Part shown: positions 1 to 10,226 of the stretch, one piece after another
How positions within the stretch are numbered: the first letter of the stretch is position 1
Layout: every line of letters begins with the position of its first letter
The notes under the pieces: generated by a model
The model's input: only the letters and a program-made list of their open reading frames with translations
Database searches by the model: none
What the model was told of the DNA's origin: nothing
Translations under genes and position numbers: made by a program
Source of the DNA: Sphaerosporella brunnea
Lineage: Eukaryota; Ascomycota; Pezizomycetes; Pezizales; Pyronemataceae
Direction of reading: 5' to 3'
Assembly: GCA_008704415.1 (NCBI GenBank)
Contig: VXIS01000349.1
Span: 1 to 48,036, forward strand
DNA: 48,036 nt

Positions 1-1481
1 CCCCACCCTACGCGCGACGTTGCAGATGTCTGAGGGGATGCATGAAGCTGGCGGTTGTTCGGCGTCAGCTATGGAAGTGGTTGGAGCGGCCGGCTCGAAT
101 GCAAATGCTTACGGTACAGTACTAGTACATACAGGAGGACGAGGCATCGCGAGAGTTTGCACCGGGGGGGGGGGGGGTATGGGGAAGACGTCTGCAGATC
201 GTCCATTGGGCGTGTTTCTCGAGTTGAGAGTGTGGGGGGGGGGGGTAGGCTGGGAGGCTAGAGTGCGATGCAGGAGAGTTGCTGACATAGACATTGGTCT
301 CGTCTCCACACTCTGGTGTGGCTACGTCTGGCATTTGTGTTGCTCGACAAGCAAATGAACGAGGCCCACCAGGGTTGGATCGAGCAGCGCACCTTCTGTT
401 TCTTACCCTCCATCTTCGCTCCTTAGACGGGCAGGCAAATTAAAATCAGATGCTGTCTCACAGCGTAAACCGCCAGAAACGAACCGACGGAGAGTGGCTG
501 CACCAAAAACAATTGCCCCCCCCCGTTTAAAATTTTGCCACAACGTTGACCCACAGCCCACAGTGCGCTTCCTGCGCTCGAATTCTTCTCTCCTCGCTGT
601 CGAGTCTTCTGCCCCTTCCCCTTTGTCCCATCATCCGAGTTGAGCTCGAAGGAAAAGGTTGCCGCTCCTGTCCAGTCCCCCGGTCCTCCCTCACTCGTCA
701 CTCCATCATCATTATCATTCCACACCCTTTCATCCCCCACCCCCAGGCCATCCCGCAGGCACATCCCCCATTTCTTTCGGAAACAGAAAAAGAAAAAGAA
801 AAGGAAAAAGAAAAAAAAGACCTGCTCCGTCAGCTTTCTCGCTTTCATAAACCGTCCTCACGTCCGTCGATAAGTGCCAACAACTCGAGCACGCCAGGCA
901 CTGCCCAAGCAGTCAACCGCAGCACGATACAGGGACAGGAGTTGCCTACTGCGCCAACGCCTAGCTTACATAGGACCTTCCACCCTCATCGTCGGTCAGC
1001 GATTCATCGCGACCTCGGTTTTTCTCTATTCTTGAATCCCTCCCACGCGAAATATATATATACATATATACCCAGGCAGTCAGAGCTGTGCCATCCGTAC
1101 TCTAATCTGTTCCCTGAAAATCCACAACCCTCGCTTGCTCCGCATTGTATTTCGCTGCCGACTTGCATAAGTACAACACCTTCTTTTGGAACTGGTGCTG
1201 CTCTCGTGTTTTCGTTGCTCTCCTCCCTCTTTAATAATTGCCCCCTCCCCCCGTCCGCCGGCTGCCTCATCCCCTCCGTGCACTGAGCAAGTCCAACCCT
1301 CGAATCACCACTTTGCGCACGACCTACTTCGCGGCATATCCTCAACACATCATCGTGTTGTCGTCGATCGGCTACCGGATGGGAGTCTAAGCTCGACGTC
1401 TTGTTAATCAACCCGTCCTCCACCGCCTTCATATTTTCCCTCCCCCCACTCGCACCACATCTCCCTCGTTTTTCGGCAACA
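1..1481. other. Left-edge non-coding region and promoter/5' leader of the RING gene
   Basis: No convincing gene is visible. Positions 160-250 hold long G runs. From about 540 to 1480 the plus strand is strongly pyrimidine-rich, typical of a fungal promoter or long 5' leader. A TA-rich stretch lies at 1051-1070. Frames open here on either strand are low-complexity (Ser/Pro/His or Lys runs) and have no recognisable domain. Confidence 0.5.
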
Positions 1482-2761
1482 ATGTCTACAACGTCAGGAG
1501 CTGTACCGACCAACACTGCGAACACAGGTAGCGGCGGAAATACTGGGCCGACTAGCAGTCCACTGTTATTTTTTGTCGCATTGGGTTTTGGGGTGGTATT
1601 CACAAACTTGTGGTATGTAGAAACCCTATCGGAGAGGTGCATGAGAAACTGTTGCCAACCGCACCTTGAAACGTTCGCAGGATTATCGTCGGGGTCAAAT
1701 ATTGTTTTCGTTACAATGCTCGACAGCGTGCGCGGGCGAACGGGGAAGAAGAGGTGGTCGACTTACAAGCTATGCCGCGGCCGCATCGACGTCGCCGCGA
1801 AAAAAAATTAATGACGATTGACGAGGTCAACGAACGATTTCCTACCATCAAATATAAAAATTGGCAAGCTCAGAGGGAAGCTGCGGGATTGCCTTCGGAG
1901 GGTGGAATTAGGACCGAGCCGAATAGCAGGTCTGGAAGCATACGACATGTCGAAGCCGTATCTACCATAAACGGTCAGTCTGGCGCAGTCGACACTGTCA
2001 CTCCGGTAGCATCCACTGGCGGGCCTGCCTCAAGCGAAGTCGATAAGGAAGTAGGTGCTTCGGCTTCGGTCGCGTATGCCCTTGCGATGGTCGCGGATGA
2101 AAAGTCGTCAATAACGGATAAGCGAATGTCGGAAATTTCCGAGATTGAGCCCACCAAAGGACACCAGGATGACGATGAGGATGATGAGCATGAGCACGAG
2201 TCGCCTGTTCCTGCGGAGTTGTTGAAGTCTGCCGGAGATGCTTGTGCCATCTGCCTAGACACATTAGAGGATGAGGATGACGTCCGTGGTCTCACGTGTG
2301 GCCATGCATTCCATTCTCTATGCTTGGACCCATGGCTCACGAACCGGAGGGCCTGTTGTCCTCTCTGCAAGAAGGATTACTACATCCCTAAACCCCGACC
2401 AGAGGGTGAGGCTCATTCACCCACGAGCGACAGTGCTGCGCGAGATCGTAGCCGTCGCCAGAGTCGCCAAAGAGAACCACTTCCCCCTTCTGGTTTCTTA
2501 TTGGGCGTTCCCTTCCATCGGCGCATCTTTTTCAGTTCCAGGACAAATACACGTGGCCGAAATGACAGACAAAGAGGATCCCCAAGGACTTCACCACAGA
2601 ACCTTCCGCCTGTTGGTCAGCAGTCGCAGGGCAGTAGTAGCTGGACCAGGAACCCTCTAGCAAGTCTGCTGTCGGTTCCCCGCCCGGCGTTCATGCGCAG
2701 CCACCGCACGGTGGATCGAACAGCAGCTCCTCCGGACGTGGAAACCGGCCAGCCTCGTTGA
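1482..2761 (+). CDS. Membrane-anchored RING-H2 finger protein (probable E3 ubiquitin ligase)
   Basis: The product is probably a membrane-tethered E3 ubiquitin ligase. Two exons, 1482-1612 and 1681-2761, join across a 68-nt intron (GTATGT..GCAG) inside a Trp codon, giving 403 residues. The order is a short Ser/Thr/Gly-rich N-terminus, one hydrophobic segment at about residues 27-50, a basic cytosolic stretch (about 58-88), an acidic region, then a RING-H2 domain at about 232-275. The zinc ligands read C-x2-C, C-x-H-x2-H-x2-C and C-x2-C, starting at CAICLD and ending at CPLCK. The tail is Arg/Ser/Pro-rich and looks disordered. ATG 1482 is chosen because it opens the exon directly before the membrane segment. 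The layout matches single-pass RING-H2 proteins common in fungi. The substrate and the host membrane cannot be read from the sequence. Confidence 0.88.
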
Positions 2762-3458
2762 TCAACCATGCCAGTCATTGAATTAGCGATAATTTACATT
2801 TTAACTTGTTTTCGGGCAAACATTTTTTTCTTTGATCTGGGAACGGCGTTCGATGGGGTTTCAACTTCTCGTTTATTGTGGCTATGGCTGTTTTTTTTGA
2901 TGGGCGTGGGGCAGGGGAAGGCGCTTGCTGGTTGAGTTTTTTTACTGCTCTCGTCTACCAACTTATGTTTATTGTGTGTACATTGCAAATTGATTGAAAT
3001 GTGATTCCCTGGGCTTTTTTTTGTTGTTTTTCGATGCGTGGGCTCGTCAGGATATATCGTTTTTTTGTGCTTTTCTCCTTGCTTATTTTACTTCCTTACG
3101 CTGGTGGCTCTCTACTCGTTCTTGTTTAAAAGGGAGGAATGGGTGTGTCTCGCCGAAAAGGAAATCTAGAGACCGTAATACCTGCCTTGAGGGGTTGTTT
3201 CAATAGGTGGAAGGTTAGGGGAGGAAGGCGGGACAGCGGAGATAGATACATATCAAGTGCGGGATGGATATTGAGCATCTGTCCTCCTCCTTCGATTCAG
3301 AACGGCCGCCACTGTGATTGCTTTGCGAACCATCCGTTCATATGCTGCCCGAATGTTCGTCACGATGCTAGGAACGGCTAGTTACCACTGATGCGTATTT
3401 TTTTTCGATTTGAGGAAAGATGTAGCCCTCCTACCTACAGTCAAATGCAAACACCCAT

Positions 3459-3470
3459 AACCCTAACCCT
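3459..3470 (+). repeat. Telomere-like (telobox) motif
   Basis: AACCCTAACCCT, two units of the complement of TTAGGG, in gene-free DNA. Related motifs occur at 6528-6540, 8541-8550, 10667-10678 and 25653-25665. Confidence 0.7.
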
Positions 3471-4334
3471 GTTGGCGCTAAGAGGTCGCAGTGTCGCAGT
3501 TTTCAGTGCGATTTTCGCTTCGTCGAAGATACGATCTTGTAGAGTAGCCTCCTAGCTTTGATATAAGTCCTTGGTCTACCAAATTGCTTCAAAACTCGTG
3601 GAGTTAAAGGTGTTTTTGCTTGGGGTTCCGCAATTTTACCGATAGCAGGGTCAGTGATATGGACGAGTGATTGACGATGATTAAACGTCCCAACGTTCGA
3701 GCAGATACCACGAGAAAGGCTCTAATTGAGCCCTTTGGCTCACAACAAGTTCTCTTGATCCTCCACCGCTGCACGATAGGAGATATGTACCGGTTCAATC
3801 ATCAACTGCCAGCTGTCCTGCCTGGCCCCTAGGCCTTTGAGCGTTACTTGAGTGCAATTACGAGATAAAGGTCGCACGCCGGCCTGCCCCCCGTCTTCTT
3901 CACCAGCAAGCGTATAGTTCGCTATTCATTCCATCGGTATTCGGGGCTGCCCACACACACACACACACGAGGCACGGACATTGGAGGACGGGAGAAAAAG
4001 CTTCCGCCTTCTCGATGTTCTGCTCTTCTGGTATCCTTGCTAGAAAGCAAAAGGGCTCAAAACAATGACAAGTTGTTTCCGAATAGCCGTGGATTTTATT
4101 ACGCTCTCTCTCCGGGTTCTCATTATCCAAACGCTACCGATCGCCGAGACACCCCCCATATGGCTCGAGTACGAGTACGCGTGAGGGTGGGATGGATAAA
4201 ATATATTCCGGTCCAAGCGGTGTATACTCGATCAAGCAGCCAGCCCGGGTTTGGGTTTGCGTGCCGAGTCACACAGCCAACTTGGTGAAGTGGCCGGCTC
4301 CTTTTACCAAGTGCCGTTTCTATATAAAGTACCT

Positions 4335-4450
4335 GTTGGTGCGATGTGATTTCGGTGAGAGAATATGAGACCCGCACCAAATAAATCCTTGCTTTAACGC
4401 CCTCTTGGATCTGGTGCGATCTCCATAACTCACCGAAATCATAGCACACC
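4335..4450. repeat. Imperfect fold-back repeat
   Basis: The left arm contains TGATTTCGGTGAG near 4348-4362, and the complement of the same block, CTCACCGAAATCA, lies near 4429-4442. A looser match (GAGA..GCACCA) continues on the inner side of each arm. This could be the remains of a small inverted-repeat element. No clear target duplication was found. Confidence 0.4.
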
Positions 4451-5761
4451 ACTTTGGACCAGATATATACTCCCAGGAGCAGCCAAAAGACCACCTCATA
4501 GTGCGGGCTTGACGGCGTTACCGGGCCACAACATAGTGACACTGAATCCATACCGCTACTTACGAAGCCTCAACGGTGAATGAATGTCCGCGTGCGTGCG
4601 AGTGCGGGCATAACTTATCACTCGCCGCATCCTACCCGCTTCCACACCACCTTCCATTTTCAAGGAAAAAAAAGAGATCACGCTGAGAAATAGGAATTTT
4701 TTTTGTAAAAAAAAAAAAAAAAAAGAAAAAAGAAATAGAAGAGGAACTCGAAAATGAGAGCAACAAAACCTTCCGCCCCCAGCCGTAAAAGGGGGCGGCT
4801 CGGAAGACCCAGGAATCGAGGTGCTGTGGAGGGGTGCCGATTCCTCCCAGCAGTACTGCTGGGCCATGGGGGCTTTTGGTATTTGGCCAGACGTATTGGC
4901 GGGGGGGGGGTGGGAGTATGAAGTACGCTTCCACCTAATTACGAGTGAAGGTGGCTTGAGGGCCATCGCCGATAAATCCGATCAATCAAGCAGCAAGAAG
5001 CCATCGGCAATCGAAATCATCGAACTCCATCGGCCGTCCGCGCAGGGCGTGGACGAAAAAGGGCGGCAGTTCACCAGCGACTAAATCTCCACGAGACTGC
5101 GGGCCGTAGTAGACCGACCCATTGCTAAGTAAATATGTTCCGGTCCAGTGGTCAAGCAGCGTACTCGACCGGGTCAAGCAGACTGACACTTCTACTTGAT
5201 CACTAGACTGGAGTAAATACCACAGAATGTAAGGGCATGAGGTCGATTATTTAGCATCCCAGATATTGTCAAGGCTCCGGCGGCCTTAGACCACCGGGCT
5301 TAGAAAAGAAAAAAGCCTCTCTAACTCGCCCCCCCCCCTCCCCCTTTATTACTGCCTTTTTCTGCACTCGCCCTTCCCTTGCCGGCGCCATAAGGCAGTG
5401 ACTTGGTGCTTTTTTACCCCCAGCCAACCGTAACTTCGTTCTCAAGTGTCGAAGGCATGTGCAATGAGTCTTTATGTACATCAACACTTGAAGCTCAGCG
5501 TTTAGTGCCAAAGGCAGCGACTACCCACAAGGCCGGCAATCTAGAGATCACATCTTTTGCATCATCAGTAAGACCTATTTCAAGAGAATGGGTTTTGGGT
5601 ATAGGCCCGGTTTTCTCAGGGTATATCGAGAAAGTCTCTAACTGCCTGTCATGAGTATATGACTGAAGTTCGCCTGCATCGGAGAAGTTGAATGTGACCG
5701 CACAGAGGCACCCCGCTTTCGATGGTGGTCACGCTCACTCCAGCCCGTTCCCCGACTGCTG

Positions 5762-5837
5762 CATGAATCTACTCTCTAGAGAGTGCATGGATCTACTCTC
5801 TAGGGAGTGCACAAAAAAAAAAAAAAAAAAAAAAAAC
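5762..5837 (+). repeat. Duplicated 24-bp unit followed by poly(A)
   Basis: Two adjacent near-identical units (ATGAATCTACTCTCTAGAGA / ATGGATCTACTCTCTAGGGA, each followed by GTGC) are followed by a run of more than 20 A. The unit contains the palindrome CTCTCTAGAGAG. It lies about 70 bp beyond the end of the F-box gene. A retroposon tail or simple slippage are both possible. Confidence 0.55.
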
Positions 5838-5904
5838 TGAAGTACAAAAGAGCTCATGGTATTGGACTATCGAAGTGTATACATATTCCATTTACAGCCC
5901 TTCC

Positions 5905-7125
5905 TTAATACCTGTCGGGCTTCAGGAAATAGGTACGGCCGTCATGGGTATAATAGTCACTACGTTCCGCCTGCACATTGCGGTAGCCAATCCTCCAGTA
6001 TTCTTCCCACTCAGCTCCGTACTCGCTCTTCCAGATCGCCTTGATGTCTTCGTATGCTTCTACGCTCACATCTTTCCAACTATCATCTCCCTCGATGGCG
6101 GTGATGGCGGTGATGTCGAACTTGTGACCCGCCCAGATGCCCCTGTGGATGCCGTCCCACGACATCGCGGTGCTGGAATCGCTGCTCCAACAAATCCTCG
6201 ACAGCAAAACGTGACCAAGTCCAACGCCCCCGCCGTAGGAAAATGGCCCATTGACACCAGGGCCCACAACGGAGCGTCGGACGTATTCCTTAGTGGTCAA
6301 GTTTCGCAGTACCCATTCGAGACCATTCGGGTGGTAAAGTGCACCGGAATTGAAGGACTTGAGCTTGTCGAATTCCATGTCTAAGTTGTCGGGAATGTAT
6401 TTGTAGGATCTGGCCAATAAAAGGCTCCAAAAGGCGGAGCAGCGTTTGGCGACGGCCTTAGTAAGAGTGCCTGAAACATCCAGATCTCGAGGGACCCTCT
6501 TGTAGAAGGCGTTCGCGTAAAAGTAAAGGTTAGGGTTAGCCTTTGCGGTTCGGAAAGGGTCATCGCCTCCGAAAGCGTCCTCGTCCTCGGAATCGCCTTC
6601 GCTCTCGTTACCTGGGGTTGCAGCTAACTGCTTTTCGAGTTCTTCGATCTTGGGTATCCAATCGATTCCGGGTGGGTAATCACCGGCTTGAAGATAGTCG
6701 CCAACACAGATCAGACTGGTACCAGCTAGCTGTCCGCATTGCGATGCCAGAATAGACATGATGCGCCTTCGACAAGCGTAGTAAAGCCGCTGAGAGCAGA
6801 GCGCAAGGACAAACAAGTCCAGAAGTGGGAGATGCGCGATTATCTCGTCAAGGAGCTCGGTCGGGAGATTGAGGAGCGGCGATGCGGAGTCGGGGAAGGA
6901 CCTGTAATTGGTATCAGCAAGTAGGGTTCTGCGAGCGCCCCGGGGGGGGGAATCGTACAGCGGTACAGGGGAGAGCTTGGCTTTCACCCACGAATCGGGC
7001 TGTGGAATCGCAAGTTTCTCGATTACCTCTTCTGGGGTTTGACTGAAAAGAAACTCTCCGAGCTTTCCCCAGTTCCCGTATACCTGCTGCACCTCCGGGC
7101 AGATGAGTCGCCAATACTGTCCCAT
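5905..7125 (-). CDS. F-box domain protein
   Basis: A single uninterrupted frame of 406 residues. An F-box lies at about residues 83-125, starting PLLNLPTELLDEIIAHLP with the usual Leu/Pro pattern. It should bind Skp1 and bring substrates to an SCF ubiquitin ligase. An acidic linker (ESEGDSEDEDAFGGDD, about 183-198) follows, then a long C-terminal half without WD or LRR repeats. This is typical of the many fungal F-box proteins of unknown target. ATG 7125 is the first start in frame. The promoter faces the first metallothionein gene across 380 bp that contain a long G run at about 7165-7182. Confidence 0.85.
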   Translation of the reverse strand: MGQYWRLICPEVQQVYGNWGKLGEFLFSQTPEEVIEKLAIPQPDSWVKAKLSPVPLYDSPPRGARRTLLADTNYRSFPDSASPLLNLPTELLDEIIAHLPLLDLFVLALCSQRLYYACRRRIMSILASQCGQLAGTSLICVGDYLQAGDYPPGIDWIPKIEELEKQLAATPGNESEGDSEDEDAFGGDDPFRTAKANPNLYFYANAFYKRVPRDLDVSGTLTKAVAKRCSAFWSLLLARSYKYIPDNLDMEFDKLKSFNSGALYHPNGLEWVLRNLTTKEYVRRSVVGPGVNGPFSYGGGVGLGHVLLSRICWSSDSSTAMSWDGIHRGIWAGHKFDITAITAIEGDDSWKDVSVEAYEDIKAIWKSEYGAEWEEYWRIGYRNVQAERSDYYTHDGRTYFLKPDRY

Positions 7126-7505
7126 CGTCGCAGCTGGGTGTATAGTAGGTTGATGTGGTTGTGTGGGTGGGGGGGGGGGGGGCGTTGTAGGGGTGGTGGT
7201 TGTAGGGGGTTGGGGAGGGAAGGAGGAGGGAAGGAGGTTGAGTATGCACCTCTCTGAAGCTCTCTCAATGGCGATTGATCGAGTTCAACTTTCCAATTCT
7301 GGGGGATTGGCGCTTCGGCTGAACCAAAGAATGCGCTTGCTTTTTTGGTGGCCTATGTACCCCGCTTTTGTTGCAAGCCGCTTAGTTAAGTTACCCCTCA
7401 CTTGATGGCTGAGTCTGAGGATATTTCGACTCTTTCCAAGTCAACGAAAACCAACAGTAACGACCACCACCACCACTAACCACCAACCACCACTCGAAAG
7501 TGAAA
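7126..7505. promoter_or_regulatory. Divergent intergenic region between the F-box and metallothionein 1 genes
   Basis: This 380-bp stretch separates two genes read in opposite directions. The half next to the metallothionein contains ACCCCTCACT (7393-7402) and TCCAAGTCAACGAAA (7435-7449), both repeated upstream of the second metallothionein. They are therefore either conserved control sites or simply relics of the duplication. A CCA-rich leader follows up to the ATG. No experimentally defined metal-response element can be named with confidence. Confidence 0.5.
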
Positions 7506-7644
7506 ATGTCTGGCTGCGGCTGTGCTGCTTCCGGTGCTTGCGGATGCGGATCCGGCTGCTCTTGTGAAGGGTGCCCCGTAAGTTTTCAGTTCCATTTTGT
7601 GATATCTACTGGTGACTGACGAGGTATGATGATAGCACAACTAA
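7506..7644 (+). CDS. Metallothionein, copy 1 (26 aa)
   Basis: A small cysteine-rich protein that should bind Cu(I) or other d10 metals in the cytosol. Exon 1 (7506-7577) encodes 24 codons ending Cys-Pro. A 58-nt intron (7578-7635, GTAAGT..TAG, with CTGAC branch sequence) separates it from the last two codons and the stop (7636-7644, His-Asn-stop). The 26 residues hold seven Cys at positions 4, 6, 12, 14, 18, 20 and 23, the CxC spacing of the Neurospora-type fungal copper metallothionein. It begins MSGCGCAASGACGCG. There is no other aromatic or large residue apart from His25. The gene is a tandem duplicate of the one at 8873. Expression is probably metal-inducible, by analogy with the family. 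Confidence 0.9.
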
Positions 7645-8872
7645 ACTGGACGGAAACCGCGCGGTAGCGACAGCCAAACGGGAGAAGCCATCAACGGGAA
7701 TCTGGGCGATGGAATTTGCATGCAAAGGAGATTCATTCTGCCTTGGCAGTTTGCGTGTCTTTAGCTAGCAAATACTGTTGCTGTCATCAAGAGAGAAGAA
7801 GTAAAACTTAAAGCAAGTGTGCTCGTAGGTTGCGGTTTGTTGCCCGGCCTCCAAATTCATGAATTCAGTTCGAAAGGAGGAGGAGGAGGAATCATGATAG
7901 CGCGACCTATCACCCCGCTACCACCACACTTTCCCACCACCCGAAGAGGAGAGACGTCAGAGACAGGATCGTAAGATACCTAGATGTATCGTGTATTATT
8001 GTAACTCTGGATGCTTGGCATGTAGCGATACTGCTGAGAGCTGCCTCCCCCCACCCCATGCTCCATCCGGACGCTCGCATTGATAGGGAGGTTGCCGCCT
8101 CGTTTGTGAGTGTGTTGTGGGGGTTTTGGCCCGAGCCGGAGAGGGGAGCAACGCCTCGGCGGTAGATATGTTTTGGCCAGAGGGTTTTTGTGGGAGTCCC
8201 CCAACCCTCTACAGTAAGCCACACCAGCCGCACCCTGGAGTGCCAATTTAGCGACTCGGCAACCACATGGACAACCTTACTTTTTCATATGCTGACTATC
8301 ACTCGGTCTCGAGTCTCGACGCAACTTTACGTTTTTTCACTAAACAGCCAGGAATTTCCTTTGTATGGGGAGCCCCAACAGACGGGTAAAACCGTGGGGA
8401 CAGGATACCAGGTTTCCTTTGTCCGTCATAGGCCTTTGGCCTCACTCCGATTCGTAAGATAGGAGGCACTTGGGCTAATGTCCTTGTGCACGATGTATGA
8501 TTTAAACAAATAAACAAACAAACTAAACAGCCTGGTCGAGCCCTAACCCTACACGTAAGGTGCGGTAGCTGAGAGAGTGACAGACGGTGACTTCGATCAT
8601 GCTAAGTGCCGAAACTACGTTAGTCTCACTCCGGTAATCCCATCCGCTCGAGCGCGTTCTGCGACAGGCAAAGGATAGACAGCTGGTGAGAACCTTCCCC
8701 GCTTTGTTGCACGCCACTTACGTCTTCTACCCCTCACTTTACGGTGGTATATATTGAGCCCTTCCCTTCCAACTTCCAACTTCCAAGTCAACGAAACCCA
8801 CTCACAGCATCAACAACAACAACAAACAACAACTATTACCACCAACCACCACTACCTCCCTAGAAAGCAAAA
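7645..8872. other. Spacer between the tandem metallothionein genes
   Basis: The first part (to about 7860) is the 3' flank of copy 1 and is visibly similar to the 3' flank of copy 2 (about 9010-9220). The last part is the promoter of copy 2: a telobox at 8541-8550, ACCCCTCACT at 8729-8738, a TATA-like TATATATT at about 8748-8755, and TCCAAGTCAACGAAA at about 8782-8796, then a CAA/CCA-rich leader. No gene is seen between. Confidence 0.6.
8541..8550 (+). repeat. Telomere-like (telobox) motif upstream of metallothionein 2
   Basis: CCCTAACCCT, about 320 bp upstream of the second metallothionein start. Such motifs sit in some fungal and plant promoters and bind Myb-type telomeric proteins, so a control role is possible but not shown. 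Confidence 0.6.
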
Positions 8873-9009
8873 ATGTCTGGCTGTGGATGTGCTTCTTCCG
8901 GTGCCTGCGGATGCGGAGCCGCCTGCTCATGCGATGGTTGCCCCGTAAGTTTTCAGCTCCATTTTTTGATATCTACTGGTGACTGACGATGGCGTAACAG
9001 CACAAATAA
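8873..9009 (+). CDS. Metallothionein, copy 2 (26 aa)
   Basis: This gene has the same architecture as copy 1. Exon 1 (8873-8944) encodes 24 codons; a 56-nt intron (8945-9000, GTAAGT..CAG, CTGAC branch) has nearly the same sequence as in copy 1; exon 2 (9001-9009) is His-Lys-stop. All seven Cys positions are conserved (4, 6, 12, 14, 18, 20, 23). It begins MSGCGCASSGACGCG. Differences from copy 1 are Ala8Ser, Ser16Ala, Gly17Ala, Glu21Asp and Asn26Lys, conservative changes that suggest both copies are under selection. A TATA-like box lies about 120 bp upstream. The role should be cytosolic buffering of copper or related metals. Confidence 0.9.
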
Positions 9010-9614
9010 ACGCGCTCGGAAACCGAACGGAAACCGCGCGACTGTGAAACGAGAGAAGTCATGAACGGCGGGAATCTGGGGGTGGAATTTCTTCTATGTA
9101 TTCATTCTGTCATGGCAGTTTGTGTGTTTGTAGCTCGCAAATACGGATTTCTGTCATCAAAAAGAAGAAGCACAACCTGAAGAAAGTGTGTTCGTTGCAA
9201 TTTTCTTGCCCGGCCCGTTTGATCAAGATTTCTTGAGGAGGCGGAGAGCACCACCGAGCCAACCACACTTTCCTACCTGAAGAGGGCGGAAACAGCGCTT
9301 CCTCAGAGCCAACAATAGTTAACTGAGAACGCCACCTCATCATGCAATGCCCCCTTTATGGAAATGCACGACGTCAGATGACAGGAGAATCAGGTTACAA
9401 GGTGAGCTATGGTTTCCAAGCCTGGCATTGGCTGGGGAGTATGAATATGACGAGCAGGAACTTGAAGAAGCGGGGGAGGAGGACTAAGGCACACTCCAAA
9501 GCGCGCGCGCTAAGACGGCTGTCCTTTTCGAGAGAGACGTATGTGTGTTGGGTTTGTATTTTCCTCTGATGTTCTCCTTGCCATATCTGCAAGCCAAAAC
9601 AGACATCTCAACGA
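9010..9614. other. 3' flank of metallothionein 2, no further gene seen
   Basis: Up to about 9220 the sequence is recognisably duplicated from the 3' flank of copy 1 (shared blocks include GGAAACCGCGCG and TTTGATATCTACTGGTGACT in the preceding intron). The rest carries no supportable gene. The next gene, on the minus strand, ends at 9615. Confidence 0.5.
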
Positions 9615-9991
9615 CTATGCCCAACCCCCCGCCATGCGTCGCCCCACGGGCTCCTCCTCCCCCTCCTTCGCCTCCTGCTCCACAACCACCTCCCCCCTCA
9701 ACCTAGCCACAACTTTCGCCACCGCTTTCCGCTTCGCATCCAGCTCCTCATGCCGTATCTGCTCGCTCCTCAAGGCCAGAAACTCCATTGCGCGCAAAAA
9801 GTCTCTATCCTCTTCCTGCTGTCCCTTCGCATCCTGTGGCTGTGGCGCGCAAACGAGAGTGAGCGCTTCGCTTGAGTTCTGGGTACGTGTTAGCTGGACC
9901 TGGGGGGAAGAGGAGAGAGAGGAGTGGAGGGGAACGGTACTATCGTCTTGAGCAGTGTTAGGTCTGCGAGGAGTTCTGCGACGCGGACCAT
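9615..9991 (-). CDS. Small charged, helical protein of unknown function (104 aa)
   Basis: I do not recognise the family. Exon 1 (9991-9941) begins MVRVAELLADLTLLKTI. A 62-nt intron (9940-9879) has donor GTACCG, branch GCTAAC and acceptor CCCAG. Exon 2 (9878-9615) encodes 87 residues with a strongly helical, charged middle (for example DFLRAMEFLALRSEQIRHEE) that looks like a coiled coil, then a Glu-rich tail ending RRMAGGWA. ATG 9991 is the only ATG in frame and lies in good context. An unspliced frame would give 154 residues from a non-ATG start, which is less likely. The size and composition fit a small coiled-coil subunit of a complex, but no function is claimed. Confidence 0.55.
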
Positions 9992-10226
9992 GATTGACGT
10001 GGTTGCGGGCGGGAGCAAGCGAGAACAGGGGAAGCTTAAGCGACTGCACGAGATATGGTGACCCGACAAACACGAGCACAAAAAATTAAATTAAATTAAT
10101 TAGACCGGTGACACTGATAGGTAGCACTTCAAGTTTGGGGTTTACTGCTAATGGACCCCGAGTGCATATCATTTCCATATCTCACTCGAATTACCATATT
10201 AGGTTTAGTTAAATGGCTGCACCATA

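Larger units (their letters stand above)
2762..5904. other. Gene-free intergenic stretch
   Basis: About 3.1 kb without a supportable gene. It contains the likely 3' UTR of the RING gene (T-rich, 2800-3080), a telomere-like motif at 3459-3470, a short AC microsatellite near 3950-3966, an imperfect fold-back at about 4335-4450, an A tract near 4710, two related boxes containing TTCCGGTCCA (near 4209 and 5140), and a duplicated 24-bp unit followed by a long A run at about 5762-5837. Open frames here are short or low-complexity. Confidence 0.5.

Noticed and set aside
546..1286. 246-codon open frame upstream of the RING gene
   Set aside because: Composition is Ser/Pro/His-rich with a Lys/Glu run from an AG-rich tract. 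There is no domain, and it lies in pyrimidine-rich promoter DNA.
4123..4966. Minus-strand open frames of 136-142 codons
   Set aside because: They cross the fold-back repeat and A/T homopolymers, have biased composition and no recognisable motif.
8541..8720. Possible tRNA gene near the telobox
   Set aside because: No cloverleaf could be drawn and no B-box of the GGTTCGANTCC type is present. No tRNA, rRNA or CRISPR array was found anywhere in the window.
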